Shown here: positions 1 through 6,779 of the stretch, piece by piece
Layout: every line of letters begins with the position of its first letter
Position numbering within the stretch: the first letter of the stretch is position 1
Notes under the pieces: model-generated
What the model saw: the letters and a program-made list of their open reading frames with translations, nothing else
The model's database searches: none
What the model was told of the DNA's origin: nothing
Origin: Oscillospiraceae bacterium
GTDB taxonomy: Bacteria; Bacillota; Clostridia; Oscillospirales; Ruminococcaceae
Assembly: GCA_018434245.1 (NCBI GenBank)
Contig: JAHDPQ010000124.1
Coordinates: forward strand, 1-37,823
Reading direction: 5' to 3'
Length of the DNA: 37,823 nt
Made by a program: the position numbers and the translations under genes

Positions 1-2
1 AG

Positions 3-101
3 CTGCACCGGGCCGCTGCCATGCAGGCTGCCTTGGAGGGCAAAACCCTCAATGCGTTTGTCGAGGAATCAATCCGGAGTAGTCTGCACGAGCATCAGTA
101 A
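3..101 (+). CDS. HicB-like antitoxin, C-terminal fragment (cut by window start)
   Basis: Reading frame 3 is open from the window edge to a TAA at 99-101 and gives 32 residues. The segment AALEGKTLNAFVEESI resembles the C-terminal ribbon-helix-helix DNA-binding part of HicB-family antitoxins, where the usual pattern is an alanine-rich helix, EG.SLN.FV.EA. Such proteins neutralise HicA mRNA interferases and repress their own operon. Only the tail is visible, so neither the antitoxin core nor the HicA partner can be checked. It lies outside the integrated element, on the chromosomal side of the tRNA fragment. No other family fits as well, but the stretch is short. Confidence 0.5.
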   Translation: MHRAAAMQAALEGKTLNAFVEESIRSSLHEHQ

Positions 102-679
102 TTTTTCTTTTTATTGTCAAAACCGGGCTTGCAATTGGAAACAATTCTGCTACACTATAGCCAGTCCAGAATTGACAAAAAAATAAAGCCCCCACAGTCT
201 TGGCAGCTGTTAGCAATAGCTGCCAAGACATGCGCCTTAGAGATGATAACGCATCTGCTAAGACTTGTGAGAGCGTTTTATACCTGCTATTATAGTATGG
301 CTTTGAATATTACGCAAGAGCTTCAGGTGTTATCGCACTGGCAAAGGCAGGTAACATTTTGTAGGCTCTTGTTTTTTGATTTTGAGCGCATTCCTGCGCT
401 TGAAATAAATCCAGCAGTACCGTTCACGCTCTGGATCGCTGTATGGGAAAGGCCCCGCTGAGAAGCGGCATCTACCACTAGCAGACCTTGACAATTGCAT
501 ATCAGCATTCAGGTTTCTGTAACGATAGCTCCAGCCACCACGACTACCTATGGATTTCATCCGTCAAAACGATAACATCAAAGGTACGAGAGACAAGTTA
601 ATACGATACATTTGTCAAAGCTTATATAATGGGTGGGGCGTATTCGCCGTACGTCTTGCCCTTTATATACCCTGTTACA
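102..679. other. Intergenic stretch without a supported gene
   Basis: No open frame here has both a ribosome binding site and recognisable protein composition; the short frames on both strands overlap each other. It holds one clear inverted repeat, GTCTTGGCAGCT (197-208) and its exact complement (218-229) around a 9-nt loop. On the minus strand this is followed, after a G-rich gap, by a T-rich run, so it may be a terminator. Nothing else is identifiable. Confidence 0.5.
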
Positions 680-717
680 TTGCAAAACGGCCTACCTTGC
701 GGTAGGCCGTTTTGCAA
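680..717. terminator. Strong bidirectional terminator-like hairpin downstream of the tRNA fragment
   Basis: Two 17-base arms (680-696 and 701-717) are perfectly complementary around the loop TTGC. The arms begin with A/T tracts, so either strand ends in a T-containing run. It sits just past the encoded CCA of the tRNA-Thr fragment and is probably the natural terminator of the chromosomal tRNA gene. This places bases 1-726 in chromosomal flank rather than in the inserted element. Confidence 0.75.
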
Positions 718-726
718 CATAATACA

Positions 727-787
727 TGGAGCTGATAATCGGAATCGAACCGATGACCTCATCCTTACCAAGGATGTGCTCTGCCTC
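727..787 (-). other. 3' fragment of tRNA-Thr(GGU): attachment site of an integrated element
   Basis: On the minus strand the sequence gives an anticodon stem-loop CATCC-TTGGTAA-GGATG (anticodon GGU, threonine), a T arm ATCGG-TTCGATT-CCGAT, the 3' acceptor strand TATCAGC, a discriminator base and an encoded CCA. The 5' acceptor strand (GCTGATA expected) and the 5' half of the D arm are absent upstream, so this is not a complete tRNA gene. A 3' tRNA fragment beside an integrase gene is the usual footprint of tyrosine-recombinase integration into a tRNA. The intact gene should be regenerated at the far, unseen right end of the element. Confidence 0.75.
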
Positions 788-842
788 CCGTAAACCCGCT
801 ATTTTACTGGACCTTTGGGAACTTCCTATGTGAAAAATCGGA

Positions 843-865
843 TTTGACCACAATTTTGACCACAA
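843..865. repeat. Tandem 11-bp direct repeats, probable integrase arm-type sites
   Basis: TTTGACCACAA occurs at 843-853 and again at 855-865, one base apart. The pair lies between the tRNA-derived core and the integrase gene. Phage and Tn916-like integrases bind short direct repeats with their N-terminal domain in just this position. The repeats are seen directly; the binding role is inferred from position and family habit. Confidence 0.55.
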
Positions 866-968
866 CGGGGATGAACTTAGATGATATTGGATGAAACAAT
901 GCTTTTGATCAATGGAACTGTAATTAAATTTATTTTTCTCAAAAATCGATCAAAAATCTATGTATGGG

Positions 969-987
969 GCGGTAACCATGTTACCGC
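969..987 (-). terminator. Hairpin overlapping the integrase stop codon
   Basis: GCGGTAAC and GTTACCGC pair around a 3-nt loop, and the integrase TAA stop (983-981 on the minus strand) lies inside the stem. On the minus strand a T-containing tract follows after about 15 bases. It probably ends the sigma-mazF-xis-int transcription unit, though the T-run is not immediate. Confidence 0.5.
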
Positions 988-2462
988 TCTTTATCCTTGC
1001 TTGGTTTAGATTTTAATGGTTTTTCCTGTATGGCATATTGGCGTTTCATAGTCGTATATTGTGCCAATACACCCAACAGAATATCCCTATCAGTTGCAAT
1101 AAGGTCATTCAATGGCCCACAAAGGATATCTTCACAAACTGATAATACCATATCTACGCTCTTCTTAGGCGGGAAATTTTTTGCCCTGCCTACTATGTCA
1201 TTAATCCGTTCGGTTACAGACGATTTCTCAAGAATTTCCGCAGTTCCCATGACGATTCTCTCAAGCTCTCCAGCGGTTATGCCTAAATGACTAATATTCT
1301 GCTTTTCGAGATTTTCAAGCTGTATCATAGCTTCGGTGTTAATATAGTGAGCATAGAATTTAAGGGTAGTCGCGCCGTCTTTATGCCCTAACAATCGCGC
1401 CACATTTTGTGCGGCTACACCCGCATTTAGAGCAGTCGTGGCATAGGTATGACGCAGAGCATGAATTGTCATATGCGGCAATCCTGCTCGTTTCAATATT
1501 CGCCCCATAGACGAGCGCAAGCCGCTTAGATCGTGAATGTTGCCCTCGTCCGTTGGGAAGATGAGGGTATTTTCATTCCATTTGCCTCCTGCCTTTTCAC
1601 GCAATTCTGAAACAAGCTGCGCTTGACGGTCAAGCATAACCTCAACGCTCGGAAGAAGTGGGATTTTTCGTACACTGTGTTTCGTTTTGGGGGGACCTAC
1701 TTTAATCGAAACCTCACCCGTATATTTGTCTTTGCGTCGTCCGGCAGTCTTAGTAATATCGATCAGTTTTAATTCATGGTCAATGTCGGTAACATCCAAC
1801 GCACATAGCTCACCAATTCTCATTCCTGTCGCAAGCGCAACGGCAAACATATTCCCGGTGTTATAAAAAGGTAGGACAGAAATATATTTTTTCTGTTCGG
1901 CCTTTGTCATGATACGAATTTCGGTATCCTCAACTTTGGGCGGGTTCGTTTCGTTGAGAGGATTGTACCGAATATAATGATTGATAACTGCTTGTTCCAA
2001 TGCTCCTGAAAGGATATTTTTGACCTTTATTATAGTTGCGCTACTCAAGCCATAACCGCCTTGTTCTTTTGATTTTTGTAATATATTATACATCTGTTGG
2101 ATTTGCTGGCCTACAAGGTCTTTCAGCCGAATATGACCTATCAGCGGAATAATGCTTTTATTGATATATCCTTCATAGGTTTCATAGGTTCCATCCCGCA
2201 ACTCGGATATTTTATATTCACGCAACCATTGAAGAAGCCATTCCCCGACTGTAGAATTGTTGTTTGTAAGAATCGGTACTCCTGCGTCAACCTCTGCCAA
2301 AGCTGCTTTCAATTTTTCAACAACCACTTTTTGAGACTTATTTATGATTGATTTAACTCGCTTTTTAGGGTCAATTTCTCGGGTGTCGGTATAACGCGCT
2401 TCCCATCTACCGTCCGAACGTTTGCGTATCATGCCTTCACCGTTGGCTCTATGTTTCGCCAT
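981..2462 (-). CDS. Tyrosine-type site-specific integrase
   Basis: This 493-residue protein is a tyrosine recombinase of the phage/Tn916 integrase type, which would insert and excise the element at the adjacent tRNA-Thr site. An N-terminal arm-binding region with many basic residues (about 1-60) is followed by a core-binding SAM-like domain (about 70-165) and the catalytic domain. Visible catalytic residues are Arg215 in GMRIGEL, His334 and Arg337 in HALRHTYA, His360 in LLGHKD and the nucleophile Tyr370. A C-terminal extension of about 100 residues is longer than usual. GAGGTGA precedes the ATG. It is the last gene of a minus-strand set with the excisionase-like and mazF genes, and looks intact. 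Confidence 0.93.
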   Translation of the reverse strand: MAKHRANGEGMIRKRSDGRWEARYTDTREIDPKKRVKSIINKSQKVVVEKLKAALAEVDAGVPILTNNNSTVGEWLLQWLREYKISELRDGTYETYEGYINKSIIPLIGHIRLKDLVGQQIQQMYNILQKSKEQGGYGLSSATIIKVKNILSGALEQAVINHYIRYNPLNETNPPKVEDTEIRIMTKAEQKKYISVLPFYNTGNMFAVALATGMRIGELCALDVTDIDHELKLIDITKTAGRRKDKYTGEVSIKVGPPKTKHSVRKIPLLPSVEVMLDRQAQLVSELREKAGGKWNENTLIFPTDEGNIHDLSGLRSSMGRILKRAGLPHMTIHALRHTYATTALNAGVAAQNVARLLGHKDGATTLKFYAHYINTEAMIQLENLEKQNISHLGITAGELERIVMGTAEILEKSSVTERINDIVGRAKNFPPKKSVDMVLSVCEDILCGPLNDLIATDRDILLGVLAQYTTMKRQYAIQEKPLKSKPSKDKER

Positions 2463-2471
2463 AAAATCACC

Positions 2472-2711
2472 TCATTTCTCAAAAAGCACGGATTGATGCG
2501 CAGCCTGTTCTTCTGCCCATTTATTGAAAGAACATCGGGGGATGATAATTCTCTTGCCAATATAGAAGCAGGGGAACCCTTGCGTTTTTGTCAACTGATA
2601 GGCTGTTACTCTCGCAATGGAGAGCAACTTTGCCATTTCATCAACGGAAATATAAGCAGAAGTGTCATTGGAGATCATTTCAGAATGGGCAAGATTGTTT
2701 TTATTCATCAT
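2472..2711 (-). CDS. Excisionase-like helix-turn-helix protein
   Basis: This 79-residue protein carries a MerR/excisionase-type helix-turn-helix. ISVDEMAKLLSIARVTAYQL is the two-helix unit, and PCFYIGKRIIIPRCSFNKWA is the wing followed by the helix typical of DNA-binding excisionase domains. Such proteins bend attachment-site DNA and steer the integrase toward excision. It lies nine bases upstream of the integrase gene and overlaps the end of mazF by four bases (ATGA), with AGGAGG ahead of the start. The three genes are therefore translated from one message. Confidence 0.8.
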   Translation of the reverse strand: MMNKNNLAHSEMISNDTSAYISVDEMAKLLSIARVTAYQLTKTQGFPCFYIGKRIIIPRCSFNKWAEEQAAHQSVLFEK

Positions 2712-3070
2712 GCAGTCCTCCTATCAAGGCCCACGCTAACCGCAAGAGCGGCGTCAATACTTAGGATATCTTCCTGATCGAGAGTGCCTATAAATGCTTT
2801 CAGACGTTGTTTATCAATCGTGCGTATTTGCTCCAATAAAACAATGGATTCTTTGTTCAGCATGCTTGCATTGTGCAACAGATGATGTGTTGGCAGACTT
2901 GCTTTAGTCATGGCCTTGCCGGTGATTGCCGCCACGATGGTGGTGGGGCTGTGTTTATTCCCGATATTATTCTGAATAATAAGTACAGGGCGAACGCCGC
3001 CTTGCTCACTTCCTACAACAGGACTTAAATCAGCGTAATACATTTCGCCGCGCAAAATCGCTTTTTCCAT
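2708..3070 (-). CDS. MazF/PemK-family mRNA interferase toxin
   Basis: The protein (120 residues from the chosen start) has the MazF/PemK fold signature: RGEMYYADLSPVVGSEQGG followed by RPVLIIQNN, then TTIVAAITG, and a C-terminal hydrophobic helix region. These endoribonucleases cleave mRNA and are normally held by a small antitoxin. The frame extends 19 codons further upstream, but AAAGGGAGG sits at ideal distance before the ATG at 3070, so the shorter form is preferred. No MazE-like antitoxin gene is next to it; the partner would have to be elsewhere. Its end overlaps the excisionase gene by four bases, tying it to the mobility module. Confidence 0.85.
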   Translation of the reverse strand: MEKAILRGEMYYADLSPVVGSEQGGVRPVLIIQNNIGNKHSPTTIVAAITGKAMTKASLPTHHLLHNASMLNKESIVLLEQIRTIDKQRLKAFIGTLDQEDILSIDAALAVSVGLDRRTA

Positions 3071-3095
3071 TATGTTTGGCCTCCCTTTGAAATTC

Positions 3096-3109
3096 ATCCC
3101 CGTGGGGAT
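3096..3109. promoter_or_regulatory. 14-bp palindrome upstream of mazF, candidate operator
   Basis: ATCCCCGTGGGGAT is an inverted repeat with a two-base centre. It lies just upstream of the mazF ribosome binding site, where autoregulation by toxin-antitoxin or excision proteins usually acts. The palindrome is seen directly; its use as an operator is inference. Confidence 0.35.
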
Positions 3110-3684
3110 ATGTAGAAAGCCAAACAACAGAGCTTTTAAGACCGAGAAAGCATAAAAGACAGAATGCTTCCGTAAAAAATCCGCCCTGTGTTTGGCTTTT
3201 ATTTCAAAGAGTCTTTATTTGTCCTCGACACCCCAAGGCACTACGGGAAGTCATCAAACGGCTGGCTGCTACCAGCTCCACGGGAGTCTCACCCCAACTG
3301 TGGTTCTCACAGAGCCGCCCCCATTGCCTGCGACGGTTTGATCGCGCCCGGACTATGGCTAGACGGGAGTATCATTGTCCCCATTGCCTGTTATCGCCTT
3401 ACCAGGGGCAACCCGGTATTCATAGCCGGAGGTTTCTCGCTTCCCACGGGAAAGGGCAGGCACAGACCGAAAAAATAGTGGAATCTGTTTGCTTCCTGTC
3501 CCGTAGATCATGGCGCAACCGCTAACGTGGCTACCGCTCACAACGGCAACAATGGGAATGTATTTGATGAATGGCTATTCGGTTGTCAAAGAGCGCCCAT
3601 TCACCGCCACAAAACGGAAAACAGGAGAAAGAACAATTTGTCCCTTCACCTGTTTCCACACTCAGAGGCTAAAATGTAACCCCC
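3110..3684. other. Non-coding stretch between mazF and the sigma-like gene
   Basis: About 575 bases carry no frame that looks like a protein. The short frames on both strands lack ribosome binding sites and are rich in unlikely residue runs. The stretch is more GC-rich than its flanks. It holds an inverted pair AAAGCCAAACA (about 3116) and TGTTTGGCTTT (about 3189) that could close a long stem, and the phrase CCCCATTGCCTG appears twice (about 3321 and 3379). It may be a control or transfer region of the element; nothing specific can be shown. Confidence 0.4.
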
Positions 3685-4152
3685 TCATTTGAGATTTTTT
3701 ATTCTTTTCTCTATTGCTGCCTTTGCTTTTTCTAGCGAACGCATAACAGCAACGTGGGAGCATCCCTCCATTTCCGCAATCTGCTTGTATGTCAGCTCTG
3801 AATAGTAATAAAGGACAAAGCGCCGACGCTGCGTTTCCGATAGTTCTGCAATAGCAGATTGTAATGTATTGGCCCACTCTGCATCGGCTATAATATCCTC
3901 TATGCTTTTCTGTGGATGCACTGCCCGTTTGCTTAACAGCTCGTCCGATAAGTCCGATTGTTCTATGTGGCGCTCATCAGAACGCTGTAGATTGCGTTCA
4001 GTTTTGACAAACTGGCAAAATGCTGAGTACACAATTGGGGATACTTCTGTTTCGTGGAATACACCTTGTCCATCTTTGAAGCAAACAAAGTAACGTTTAG
4101 TACCTTCAATCACCTCTGTCCGGAGGGTGTATGTATCAAATCTATTATCCAA
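3685..4152 (-). CDS. Sigma-70 family region-4 protein of the mobile element
   Basis: This protein (155 residues) resembles the sigma factor-like proteins common in Firmicute conjugative elements. Its C-terminal third holds a region 4 helix-turn-helix: LSETQRRRFVLYYYSELT, then YKQIAEMEGCSHVAVMRSLE, and a basic tail. The N-terminal half is not recognisable. The first frame start would place GGAGG inside the coding sequence, so a TTG start at 4152, eight bases after GGAGG, is preferred. It would recruit RNA polymerase to element promoters or act as a DNA-binding regulator. It lies upstream of the mazF-xis-int genes on the same strand, across a 600-base gap. Confidence 0.7.
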   Translation of the reverse strand: MDNRFDTYTLRTEVIEGTKRYFVCFKDGQGVFHETEVSPIVYSAFCQFVKTERNLQRSDERHIEQSDLSDELLSKRAVHPQKSIEDIIADAEWANTLQSAIAELSETQRRRFVLYYYSELTYKQIAEMEGCSHVAVMRSLEKAKAAIEKRIKNLK

Positions 4153-4261
4153 TGACCTTTCCTCCAATCTGAATTTTTTTGAAATTCAGATTGGTAGGCG
4201 GTGATCGGCAGCCTGTCCCTCCCATGACAGGACACCTACAAGAACAGCTAAAAAACGACAT

Positions 4262-4294
4262 AAAAAAGCCCGACTGGCTTAAAACCAATCGGGC
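4262..4294 (-). terminator. Intrinsic terminator, minus strand
   Basis: On the minus strand GCCCGATTGG pairs with CCAGTCGGGC (one G-T pair) around a 7-base loop and is followed directly by six T residues, an intrinsic terminator by its classic form. It would stop leftward transcripts from the Fe-S operon before the sigma-like gene. Confidence 0.75.
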
Positions 4295-4417
4295 GAAGGA
4301 GTTTATATATCTTAACGGGTGATGTATATATGTACTTTCATAATCAGAATATTCCCAGAGAATGTCAAAACTTTTTTTAATAAGTAGAGTGCTGTCAGCT
4401 TATGTCGAAAGTAAGAA

Positions 4418-4451
4418 GACACGGCGGCATTCTCCTCTATACCGCCGTGTC
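4418..4451 (-). terminator. GC-rich hairpin, possible second terminator
   Basis: GACACGGCGG (4418-4427) pairs perfectly with CCGCCGTGTC (4442-4451) around 14 bases. On the minus strand it is followed by the T-rich TTCTTACTTT. It may act with the terminator at 4262-4294 as a tandem stop. Confidence 0.45.
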
Positions 4452-4506
4452 CTTAAAAAAGGATAACTTTAATACACCCTGCGAAAATCTCTTTTTCCGA
4501 AAGGAC

Positions 4507-4542
4507 AACAACGGTTTTGATCGTTATTTCAAAACCGTCGTT
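4507..4542. repeat. Imperfect inverted repeat
   Basis: AACAACGGTTTTGA (4507-4520) pairs with TCAAAACCGTCGTT (4529-4542), 13 of 14 positions matching. No T-run follows on either strand. The function is unknown. Confidence 0.4.
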
Positions 4543-4746
4543 TCACATTTGAATATCTTGTTATGTGTGTGGATCATTGCCATCAAAACAACGGTTTTTT
4601 AAGCCTTGGAATAGAAAATTAGTGGGTCGAAAGAATAAAAACAACAAACCTCCATGTTTCAGAATCTTTTGTTTTCAACAAAATTTATATCTCTTCCGGA
4701 GATATGTACTCACTGCCCGAGGGAATGCATTATCCCTCAGATAAAC

Positions 4747-5052
4747 TTACTTGGCACCTGATAGCCAACCGTTGACTTCTCCTTTTGTCGGATATTCCTC
4801 AATCTTTTCTATTCTGCCATTCACATAGGTGGCAGGGAGTGTTTCACGGCCTGCACAACAAACCATAGTCCACAAATCTTCATTTTGTCTAAGCTGCCCT
4901 TGGTCTTCTTCAAATGAATATCTCTTTATAGAGATATTCTCAGATTCAAGCATTTTACAAAGCCTATTAAATCTGCGAAGCTCTCCATTGCTGACAATTC
5001 CTGCTTTATTTTCATATACAACGATCTCAACTCTGTTTTTCAAGGCTTTCAT
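4747..5052 (-). CDS. ArsD-like thioredoxin-fold protein
   Basis: This 101-residue protein resembles the ArsD arsenic metallochaperone/repressor family. The C-terminal stretch ETLPATYVNGRIEKIEEYPT, then an acidic helix ending in W, matches the ArsD pattern LP...VDG.....YP...E...W. The N-terminal cysteine pair (Cys12-Cys13) that ArsD uses to bind arsenite is absent; the only cysteines are Cys32 and a vicinal pair in MVCCAGRE near residue 64. Metal delivery to one of the ATPases of this operon is possible, but arsenic handling is not supported because no arsA or arsB is present. It is the last gene of the 13-gene operon, 60 bases after the NifX gene. Confidence 0.6.
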   Translation of the reverse strand: MKALKNRVEIVVYENKAGIVSNGELRRFNRLCKMLESENISIKRYSFEEDQGQLRQNEDLWTMVCCAGRETLPATYVNGRIEKIEEYPTKGEVNGWLSGAK

Positions 5053-5112
5053 AAAATGGTCACAACCTCATACGGATTTCAACTACAGGGGGTAATACTG
5101 ATGAATGCGAGA

Positions 5113-5469
5113 TTAACTCTCGCATTCATCAGCATGCTGGTGTTCATGGCAAATAGAGCCTGTCGATTTCAGCTTACCCTGTAGATAATTGATCACGGCT
5201 GTTTCCGCCTCCCCGGATGCTCCGACAACAACTTCGATCCCTTTTTCATTAAAAATATCGACCGCGCCTCCGCCCATACCACCGGAAATGATGACGTTGA
5301 CTCCCTTTTCATGAAGGAAGACCGGCAAGAATCCGGGCCTGTGTCCGGGATTTGGGACAAACTCCTTGCCTTTAATCTGATTGTTTTCGGCCTCAAAGAT
5401 GGCAAAGCCCTCACAATGACCGAAATGTTCCGTTACCAGTTTGCCTTCGCTTGCAACTGCGATTTTCAT
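5113..5469 (-). CDS. NifX/NifB-type metal-cluster-binding protein
   Basis: This 118-residue single-domain protein belongs to the dinitrogenase iron-molybdenum cofactor family (NifX, NafY, NifB C-terminal domain and orange protein). It starts MKIAVASEG and contains the HFGHCEGFAIFE motif whose His/Cys residues are thought to contact metal clusters, then GGMGGGAVDIFNEKGIEV and a GEAE helix. The tail is rich in His and Cys (CHEHQHADEC), a further metal site. No nitrogenase is nearby, so it probably carries or senses a metal cluster in the ORP-like system. AAGGAG precedes the ATG; it follows the thioesterase gene by 27 bases. Confidence 0.85.
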   Translation of the reverse strand: MKIAVASEGKLVTEHFGHCEGFAIFEAENNQIKGKEFVPNPGHRPGFLPVFLHEKGVNVIISGGMGGGAVDIFNEKGIEVVVGASGEAETAVINYLQGKLKSTGSICHEHQHADECES

Positions 5470-5496
5470 GATACGTTTCTCCTTTACAGATTTATT

Positions 5497-5913
5497 TTAA
5501 TTGACAGCCTGACTTAACATAGAATAAGCATCCGGAACCGCCTTTTCCGCATCAACCGGCTTTAAGCTTTTGTCCGTCCATGCGTGCATGGTTTCGCCTG
5601 TTGCCAATAGCTTGTGATTTGCGGCATTAAGCACCTGATATGAAAAGCACAGGCGAACACGGGAAACCTTCTTAAGCCTTGTAACAACCATGATCTCATC
5701 TTCATACCTTGCGGGGCTTTTGTACTGGCAGTTCATTCCATACAAAGGAAGCAAAACGCCATTGCCCTCAATACTTGTATTGGAAGTTCCGACCTTCTTC
5801 AAGAAGTCCGTTCGCCCAGCCTCAAACCATACTGTATAGTTTGAATGATGGACAATGCCCATCTGATCCGTTTCCGCATATCTTGCCGTAAACGTGGTTT
5901 CCGTCTGCATCAC
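5497..5913 (-). CDS. Acyl-CoA thioesterase, 4HBT/YbgC hot-dog family
   Basis: This 138-residue hot-dog protein has the YbgC/FcbC signature: RYAETDQMGIVHHSNYTVWF, with the catalytic Asp in ETDQMG and the aromatic-rich helix after it. It would hydrolyse a short acyl-CoA or aryl-CoA thioester in the cytosol. The gene overlaps the upstream MinD-like ATPase gene by four bases (ATGA), so the two are translationally coupled. A thioesterase is unexpected in an iron-sulfur operon and its substrate is not predictable. The sequence looks intact and of normal family length. Confidence 0.88.
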   Translation of the reverse strand: MMQTETTFTARYAETDQMGIVHHSNYTVWFEAGRTDFLKKVGTSNTSIEGNGVLLPLYGMNCQYKSPARYEDEIMVVTRLKKVSRVRLCFSYQVLNAANHKLLATGETMHAWTDKSLKPVDAEKAVPDAYSMLSQAVN

Positions 5914-6779
5914 CTCGCATCACCCCGAAAATAGTTGTTATAGATATTTTCCCATATCAATAGGATCGCCTTGCCGGCCGGACTATCCGGATAATCAGCG
6001 ATGCTCTGACAACGATTCACCGCCTGCACAACCGTTTTGTCGAAGGGAATCAGGCCGACAACGGGAATCTGAAGGCTGCTGCAATAGTTTTCAATTTCTT
6101 TGGTGTTCACCAAATTCACATCGAACTTGTTGACGCAGACTGCACAGCTTACGCCAAAATGCTTCGCGGTGTCGATAATCCGCTTCATATCATGCATGCC
6201 CGATATCGTCGGTTCGGCAACGATAAGCACCATATCGACGCCGGTGATCGAGGCGATGACCGGACAGCCGATGCCCGGCGATCCGTCTATAATGGCCAGC
6301 TCCGCATCGGAAGCTTCCTGCGCAAGCTGCTTCTTTACCGCTGTTACCAATTTGCCCGACGCGCCGCTGCCCATCCTAAGCTGCGCAGTGGAAAACACTC
6401 TTTGACTGTCCCTGTAAAGCATCAGTTCGCCCGATACATGGTCCCGCATGGTAATCGCCTGCACCGGACAGATTTCCACACAAACGCCGCAGCCTTCACA
6501 CTCGAATTCTCCAACCGTAAAATCCTTGATGGCCTCGAAACGGCAGTTTTCCTGGCATTGCCCGCAGCGAATGCACATGGAGTCGTCGATGACCGCTTTC
6601 CCAAATCCGTAGTAATCCGCCTTTTTCGGCTCGGGCTTTTGCGATACAACCAGATGGAGGTTAGGGGCATCCACATCGCAGTCTGCAAAAGCGCGGCTGC
6701 GGCTCAGTTCTATGAAGGCGCTTGCCACCGTGGTCTTGCCCGTGCCGCCCTTGCCGCTTAGAATCAGAAGCTGTTTCAC
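5910..6779 (-). CDS. MinD/ParA-superfamily P-loop ATPase with inserted ferredoxin domain (copy 1)
   Basis: A deviant Walker A motif SGKGGTGKT lies at residues 8-16 and DCDVDAPN at 33-40, as in MinD/ParA ATPases. An inserted 2[4Fe-4S] ferredoxin domain follows, with Cys69, 72, 75, 79 and Cys94, 97, 100, 104 in two CxxCxxCxxxC sets. The ATPase fold resumes with IDGSPGIGCPVI and VAEPTISG. The 289-residue protein is a paralogue of the next gene upstream. In Desulfovibrio such pairs are encoded in the orange-protein (ORP) operons, and they probably use ATP to load or move a metal-sulfur cluster. It overlaps both neighbours by four bases. Confidence 0.92.
   Translation of the reverse strand: MKQLLILSGKGGTGKTTVASAFIELSRSRAFADCDVDAPNLHLVVSQKPEPKKADYYGFGKAVIDDSMCIRCGQCQENCRFEAIKDFTVGEFECEGCGVCVEICPVQAITMRDHVSGELMLYRDSQRVFSTAQLRMGSGASGKLVTAVKKQLAQEASDAELAIIDGSPGIGCPVIASITGVDMVLIVAEPTISGMHDMKRIIDTAKHFGVSCAVCVNKFDVNLVNTKEIENYCSSLQIPVVGLIPFDKTVVQAVNRCQSIADYPDSPAGKAILLIWENIYNNYFRGDAR

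Larger units (their letters stand above)
4153..4746. other. Intergenic stretch with several hairpins, no supported gene
   Basis: This region separates the mobility module from the large Fe-S operon. It contains no frame with credible coding features but at least five inverted repeats: near 4235 (CCTGTC/GACAGG), 4268-4294, 4418-4451, 4507-4542, and a pair at 4687-4705 and 4719-4738 just past the end of the ArsD-like gene. The motif AACAACGGTTTT occurs twice (4507 and about 4587). Confidence 0.5.

Noticed and set aside
114-461. 115-codon frame near the left end
   Set aside because: No ribosome binding site, no family similarity, and it spans a 12-bp inverted repeat.
727-800. Complete functional tRNA-Thr gene
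   Set aside because: The 5' acceptor strand and the 5' half of the D arm are missing, so only an attachment fragment is supported.
3188-3478. 96-codon frame in the gap upstream of mazF
   Set aside because: Improbable composition and no ribosome binding site; treated as non-coding.
4402-4602. 66-codon frame over the hairpin cluster
   Set aside because: It is built from the inverted repeats themselves and has no ribosome binding site.
4747-5052. An arsenic resistance operon, suggested by the ArsD-like gene and the ArsR gene at 35864
   Set aside because: The arsenic-binding cysteines are missing in both proteins and no arsA, arsB, arsC or acr3 gene is present.
6159-6761. 200-codon plus-strand frame
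   Set aside because: Antisense shadow of the first MinD-type ATPase, with low-complexity Arg/Ala/His content.
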